In this document: in pieces, positions 60,508 through 64,000 of the stretch
How positions within the stretch are numbered: position 1 is the first letter of the stretch
Layout of the letters: each line of letters begins with the position of its first letter
Assembly (NCBI RefSeq): GCF_003711515.1
Contig: NW_021167083.1
Coordinates: 1,748,481-1,812,480 of the forward strand
Source of the DNA: Sodiomyces alkalinus F11
Taxonomy: Eukaryota > Ascomycota > Sordariomycetes > Glomerellales > Plectosphaerellaceae
Direction: 5' to 3'
DNA length: 64,000 bases
Position numbers and translations under genes: made by a program
The notes under the pieces: model-generated
What the model was told of the DNA's origin: nothing
The model's database searches: none
The model's input: the letters and a program-made list of their open reading frames with translations, nothing else

Positions 60508-61874
60508 TATAGCTTGATCTTGGGCTTGGGCTCGCTGCTTCTCCGGCCAACGAGAGTAATTTCGAGGAGAATATCGGTTTCGTGATGGGTCGATTCTGAA
60601 ACCCTGCCGACAACCGTCAAGAGGCGTATGAGCGATCATCCATGAGGACGTGGGAATACAGAGGGAGACATCTTGGGGAAATGGAGTTTATGGGCCAAAC
60701 ATAAGCCGAAAGAGGGTTAAACGATGGAGGGCCTTGCCGTAGATTATAATGCCGGGGAACTACCTAAGGTAGGCACCTGCGGAGTAGGTAAGGATGACAC
60801 ACATACCTCAACGGACAAGCTTTGGGGTTTTTGGTGCCTGACTGTACCTAGGTAGGATAGGTGGGCTGAACTGGTTAACGGCTTGCGGACGAAGATGCGT
60901 CCAGAGAAGTCCAGTCGCCTGACTGAATAATCTTTCTTCTTGCTCAATCAGAGAGGTGGTCGATGATCGAGGCAAGGTAGCACCTACCGTGCCAGTTGAC
61001 TTCAATTCGTATTCGCTTAAATATGAACTTTGCGATCTAAGATCCCAAACAGCGTAAGTCCTCAAGCGTTGGATTGTGGTTTGCAGCGGGGAGTCGTGGA
61101 CACCGAACCTAAGTTACGGAGAACATTACCTCAGGTATGCCACCCCAGGTAGGGAGGTACTGGAGTACCTACCCTGTTTAGTGGAGATAAGCGCCACGGG
61201 CCTGGTAACAGACCATGCTGGCTGTGTCCTAAGATACCTACGAATACAGTATCGACGAGTGCGATACAAGTCTCATAACAACAGGCCATACTACTACGTA
61301 CATCCCATATGCATATAAGGTACTCCCAGTATAAGGTGCGTTTGAAATAAAGTACACGTATGTACATGCAAGTATCAATCTAGCACGTCCATGTATCACA
61401 TGGTTTGGTTATGCCCGTATGAGCTTGAGCAAGGTAAAAGTACTGATCTTATGTCGTACTTGCTATTAATAATAAGCCTAGCCGACACGGTTTTCTCCAC
61501 CAGGCCTGCCTTCCCCGCCACCCCATCCTCGTTCCTCGTCACCTTTGCTCTCGACACGACGGATACACAAGTTCGGCAAAACACCCATAAACCCGGGTCG
61601 CCTAACATATTTGCCATTCTATAAGACATCGCATAGATATTTCGCTCACTTTCCTGTTAACTTCTCCGTTGTATTTGGGAGAAAAATCATTCCAGGCGAC
61701 TTTACCATCTGTCTTCGGCACATAGGATGCTCCCAGTGTCCTGAGATCCAAACGTAGGTCCTTCCTCTTGCCTCTGCCTCCTGCATGCGCGCGACTGTTC
61801 CTCATTGTTTTCTCGTGGTTTTAGGTTATCAAGAACCGTTATCTATCCTTTTGCCAGGCTTTGCCCGCTCGAGA
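60508..61874. promoter_or_regulatory. Bidirectional intergenic region between RBX1 and the PNRC-motif gene
   Basis: A 1.4-kb divergent region serving RBX1 to the left and the next gene to the right. It contains near-palindromes of the form TACCTA(A)GGTAGG at 60,761-60,773 and 60,845-60,856, and related ACCTCAGGTA/AGTACCTACC motifs around 61,128-61,172. Pyrimidine-rich sequence and a TTTTAG that could end a 5' UTR intron (about 61,818-61,825) precede the right-hand ATG. Several overlapping short frames on both strands between 60,744 and 61,805 look like chance. Confidence 0.5.
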
Positions 61875-62954
61875 ATGCAAAAAATCACTACCCAAGAAAA
61901 ACCCACCCCGCCTCGTGGACGCCAAGGGCGACGTGCGTCCAGAAGTGTCGGACAGAAGGTGTATGCATCTGAGAATGATGCGACCGGTCCAACCGCAACG
62001 ACTGTTTCCCAAGCTTCTCAGCTCTTAACCCCCAAGACGCCTTTTTCTGAAGCTCTCGATCTCTCCTCGACTACCGAGAGCTCAACCACGTCAAAGTCTC
62101 GACCACGCAATAAGAATCATCCTAAGAACACTGTTGCGTCTCCCGATATCCCTCAGACCTCACGCCGCACTCCACCTCATTCTGCATCCGCGACAAAATC
62201 TAGCTCAGCTAGCGCTTTCGCCGGTGCCACATTCCATGCTTCGCCCGCACCCTCAGCCTTGCCCCTCCCAAGTTTCCTCAAAACTCATACGGGGTCTCCA
62301 AGGCCGCAAGACGGCGGGCAGCAGCAGCCTTCGCCACCTACCACTGAGGCCGATGCGCCAACGCCAACACCATCCCGATTGTCAGTGGGTCTTAGTCGTC
62401 ACGAGTCTCCTCTCGAAGCCATCTTCAGAGCAGATAGGGCGGAGAAGGAAAGGGCGCGCCGAGCAAGTTTTAGCACCCTGCTGGCTGACCAAGGGCCTGC
62501 ATCCCCTCCTAACTCATTTCCTCGTGATCTCCCATCGATTGCCGGCTACAGAAGCGACCCTAGGGCGCGTCCGCAACCCTACCGGTCCACATCGGGGATT
62601 CCTCTTTCCGAGTTGGATGGCACCCCTGATCGTCGCGTCGGCCCGGCCTTTGCCACGCCTTACCAAGAGCGCATTCGATTAGCTCGTGCTGCTGCGCAGC
62701 CCTCTCCAGAACGCTCCCTGTGTCCACCCAGGGAGGAAGACCCTTCTGACGCACTGAAAAGGTATCTGTTTGGGTCCAAGCCGGGCAGTACTAATGCTCC
62801 AAGACCCAAACAGGACAGTACCGATACTCCTAGCCCCCTTCCTGAAGCGAGGCCTTCGAACAAGCCGGTCGTCGGTTCTTCCGTATCGGCGGAACGGCCT
62901 CCCGGCCTGTTGGCAATGGAGGACGACCTGCGACGCATACTCAAGCTCACCTAA
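61875..62954 (+). CDS. PNRC-motif protein, candidate Edc1-like decapping activator
   Basis: 359 residues from the ATG at 61,875 (MQKITTQEK); an in-frame ATG at 61,785 would add 30 residues, but they look like leader. The protein is largely disordered, rich in Ser, Pro and Thr, with no membrane segment. Residues 114-135 carry FAGATFHASPAPSALPLPSF, the proline-rich PNRC/Edc1 motif (known from human PNRC2 and yeast Edc1/Edc2) by which short activators bind the EVH1 domain of the decapping enzyme subunit Dcp1 and stimulate Dcp2. Near the middle ESPLEAIFRADRAEKERAR gives a short charged helix, and the C-terminus ends DDLRRILKLT, also likely helical. The role in mRNA decapping is inferred from the motif only. 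Uninterrupted single exon. Confidence 0.8.
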   Translation: MQKITTQEKPTPPRGRQGRRASRSVGQKVYASENDATGPTATTVSQASQLLTPKTPFSEALDLSSTTESSTTSKSRPRNKNHPKNTVASPDIPQTSRRTPPHSASATKSSSASAFAGATFHASPAPSALPLPSFLKTHTGSPRPQDGGQQQPSPPTTEADAPTPTPSRLSVGLSRHESPLEAIFRADRAEKERARRASFSTLLADQGPASPPNSFPRDLPSIAGYRSDPRARPQPYRSTSGIPLSELDGTPDRRVGPAFATPYQERIRLARAAAQPSPERSLCPPREEDPSDALKRYLFGSKPGSTNAPRPKQDSTDTPSPLPEARPSNKPVVGSSVSAERPPGLLAMEDDLRRILKLT

Positions 62955-64000
62955 ATTTGAGCCCCTGTCCCTCAAAAGGATGTGGGGTGCCGCTTATTCA
63001 TTCAACAACGTCAGAGGCGTTTGCAGCGCATAAGAGCTCGGGAACTTGTGATGTTGCGAGGCGACGCGGTTTCGGCAGACATGGAAGATGCTGTGAAAAT
63101 TTACCGGAAATTCACAAGAGTCTGTTGGTGGAGATACCCGAGAGTATGTTGGTGGAAATGCGTTCCTACTCAAGCGGGTTGTCGACCTCCCAGAACAATT
63201 CGTTTAGACTCCCGTGGGTTTTCAGGGAGTCTTGCCGAGACCCTCTTACAAAATACGGAGTCCGTAACTTCATTCCAGTTCTGGGCTTAGACATGGCACG
63301 TCAGCCTCGGTCGTATGAACAAGTCTCCCGCTTGTCATGTCCCAAGGCCGAAAAGCAAATCTTGCATCCCCAATGCGAGGAATAAGAGAGCATTATCTTG
63401 GTTTGGCGACGGGCAGCATTGGCTCGGTACTGACGTAGACGAATCGTGGCATGGGAAGTAAATGTGACGGCAGACGTCCCGGATGGGCAACTACCATCCG
63501 AGACATTGACGGAAAGCTTATTCCCGCGTCCGTTAACCATTCACCTGTGGTATACTCTAACAACAACGAACTGTTGTTCGTGCTTGCGTGGGTTTGCACC
63601 GGTGATCCCATAAGTGCATATTTCACCTCGCGTCTACGGGGCCCCTTTCTTGACCCCATCCAGAAGCTAGTGCTCAAAAACATGTGGTCAGATGATGTCC
63701 ACCTGCTAAATCCGTAAGGCTGACGTTCTGGATTCATTCGCTGACGTCCTGCTTGGACAACCTCAGGTACCTAAGGTAGACTAGGCACACTGTACTAATT
63801 AGTAATAACCATAAACCAGAGAGTGTGGACCGCTACGCGAAGTGGTATTATACCATCGTACCAAGCGAGGCACATCTGGTTCATAACCCGCCTTTTCTAC
63901 CTTACCTAAGGTAGGTAGGTAGGTAAGGTAGTTGGGATTGCAGTGAGTACCTCAGGTAGCGAAATGTTTCTACCCGGTCAAAAGTACCCTGGTATGCCAA
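62955..64000. other. 3' region with no recognised gene; TACCTA motifs at the end
   Basis: Normal base composition. Overlapping frames on both strands (for example 62,957-63,385 and 63,451-63,717 plus; 63,393-63,737 minus) show no family I know, and none has clear introns or coding bias by eye. Part must be the 3' UTR of the preceding gene. TACCTAAGGTA motifs occur at 63,768-63,778 and as a tandem GTAGGTAGGTAGGTAAGGTA run at about 63,911-63,930, suggesting a promoter near the right edge. Confidence 0.45.

Noticed and set aside
63393..63737. Overlapping opposite-strand frames of 88 and 114 codons
   Set aside because: Neither shows a known domain, introns or consistent codon bias; I could not choose a coding strand.

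Overview
The window looks like chromosomal DNA of a filamentous ascomycete (Pezizomycotina, probably a Sordariomycete). Bases 1 to about 58,985 are gene-free heterochromatin made of nested retrotransposons. Nearly all CpA/TpG dinucleotides there have become TpA while many CpG remain, which is the mark of repeat-induced point mutation (RIP). Reading frames carry TAA/TAG at former Gln/Trp codons. From about 58,985 the base composition becomes ordinary and short-intron genes appear: SPC1, RBX1 and a PNRC-motif (Edc1-like) gene.

Most of the nest can be unpicked from target-site duplications (TSDs). Far left is a Ty3/gypsy chromovirus (F1, minus, cut by the window edge) next to a copia gag relic (H). 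A Tad-like LINE relic (L1, minus) is split into 5,700-7,324, 50,074-50,603 and 57,846-58,160. Chromovirus A1 (7,325-50,073, TSD gcagc/gtagc) and chromovirus C (50,604-57,845, TSD ctaga) are inserted in it. Inside A1 lie F2 (8,225-30,378, TSD tagac) and copia element D (33,991-47,358, TSD tttag). F2 contains a second LINE (L2, 13,801-20,427, 16-bp TSD) and a second copy of family A (A2, 21,843-29,065). D contains chromovirus E (39,557-47,267, TSD atata) in its 5' LTR. A copia fragment (G) and a scrap of L2-type LINE 3' end close the tract.

The most interesting feature is shared by four distinct chromodomain gypsy families (A, C, E, F). Each has a candidate coding frame on the opposite strand, tail-to-tail with pol, between pol and the 3' LTR. 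In C it is partly intact and clearly protein-like. In F2 it ends in a 63-bp (21-residue) tandem repeat. In A the corresponding stretch is present in two copies. These are candidate antisense accessory genes, perhaps expressed from or near the 3' LTR.

In the euchromatic 5 kb, SPC1 (plus, three exons) and RBX1 (minus, four exons) are convergent. RBX1 and the PNRC-motif gene (plus) diverge from a 1.4-kb intergenic region holding TACCTA-type near-palindromes. The last kilobase holds no gene I recognise. All element boundaries come from reading TSDs and LTR ends by eye; domain limits inside RIP-damaged pol genes are approximate.
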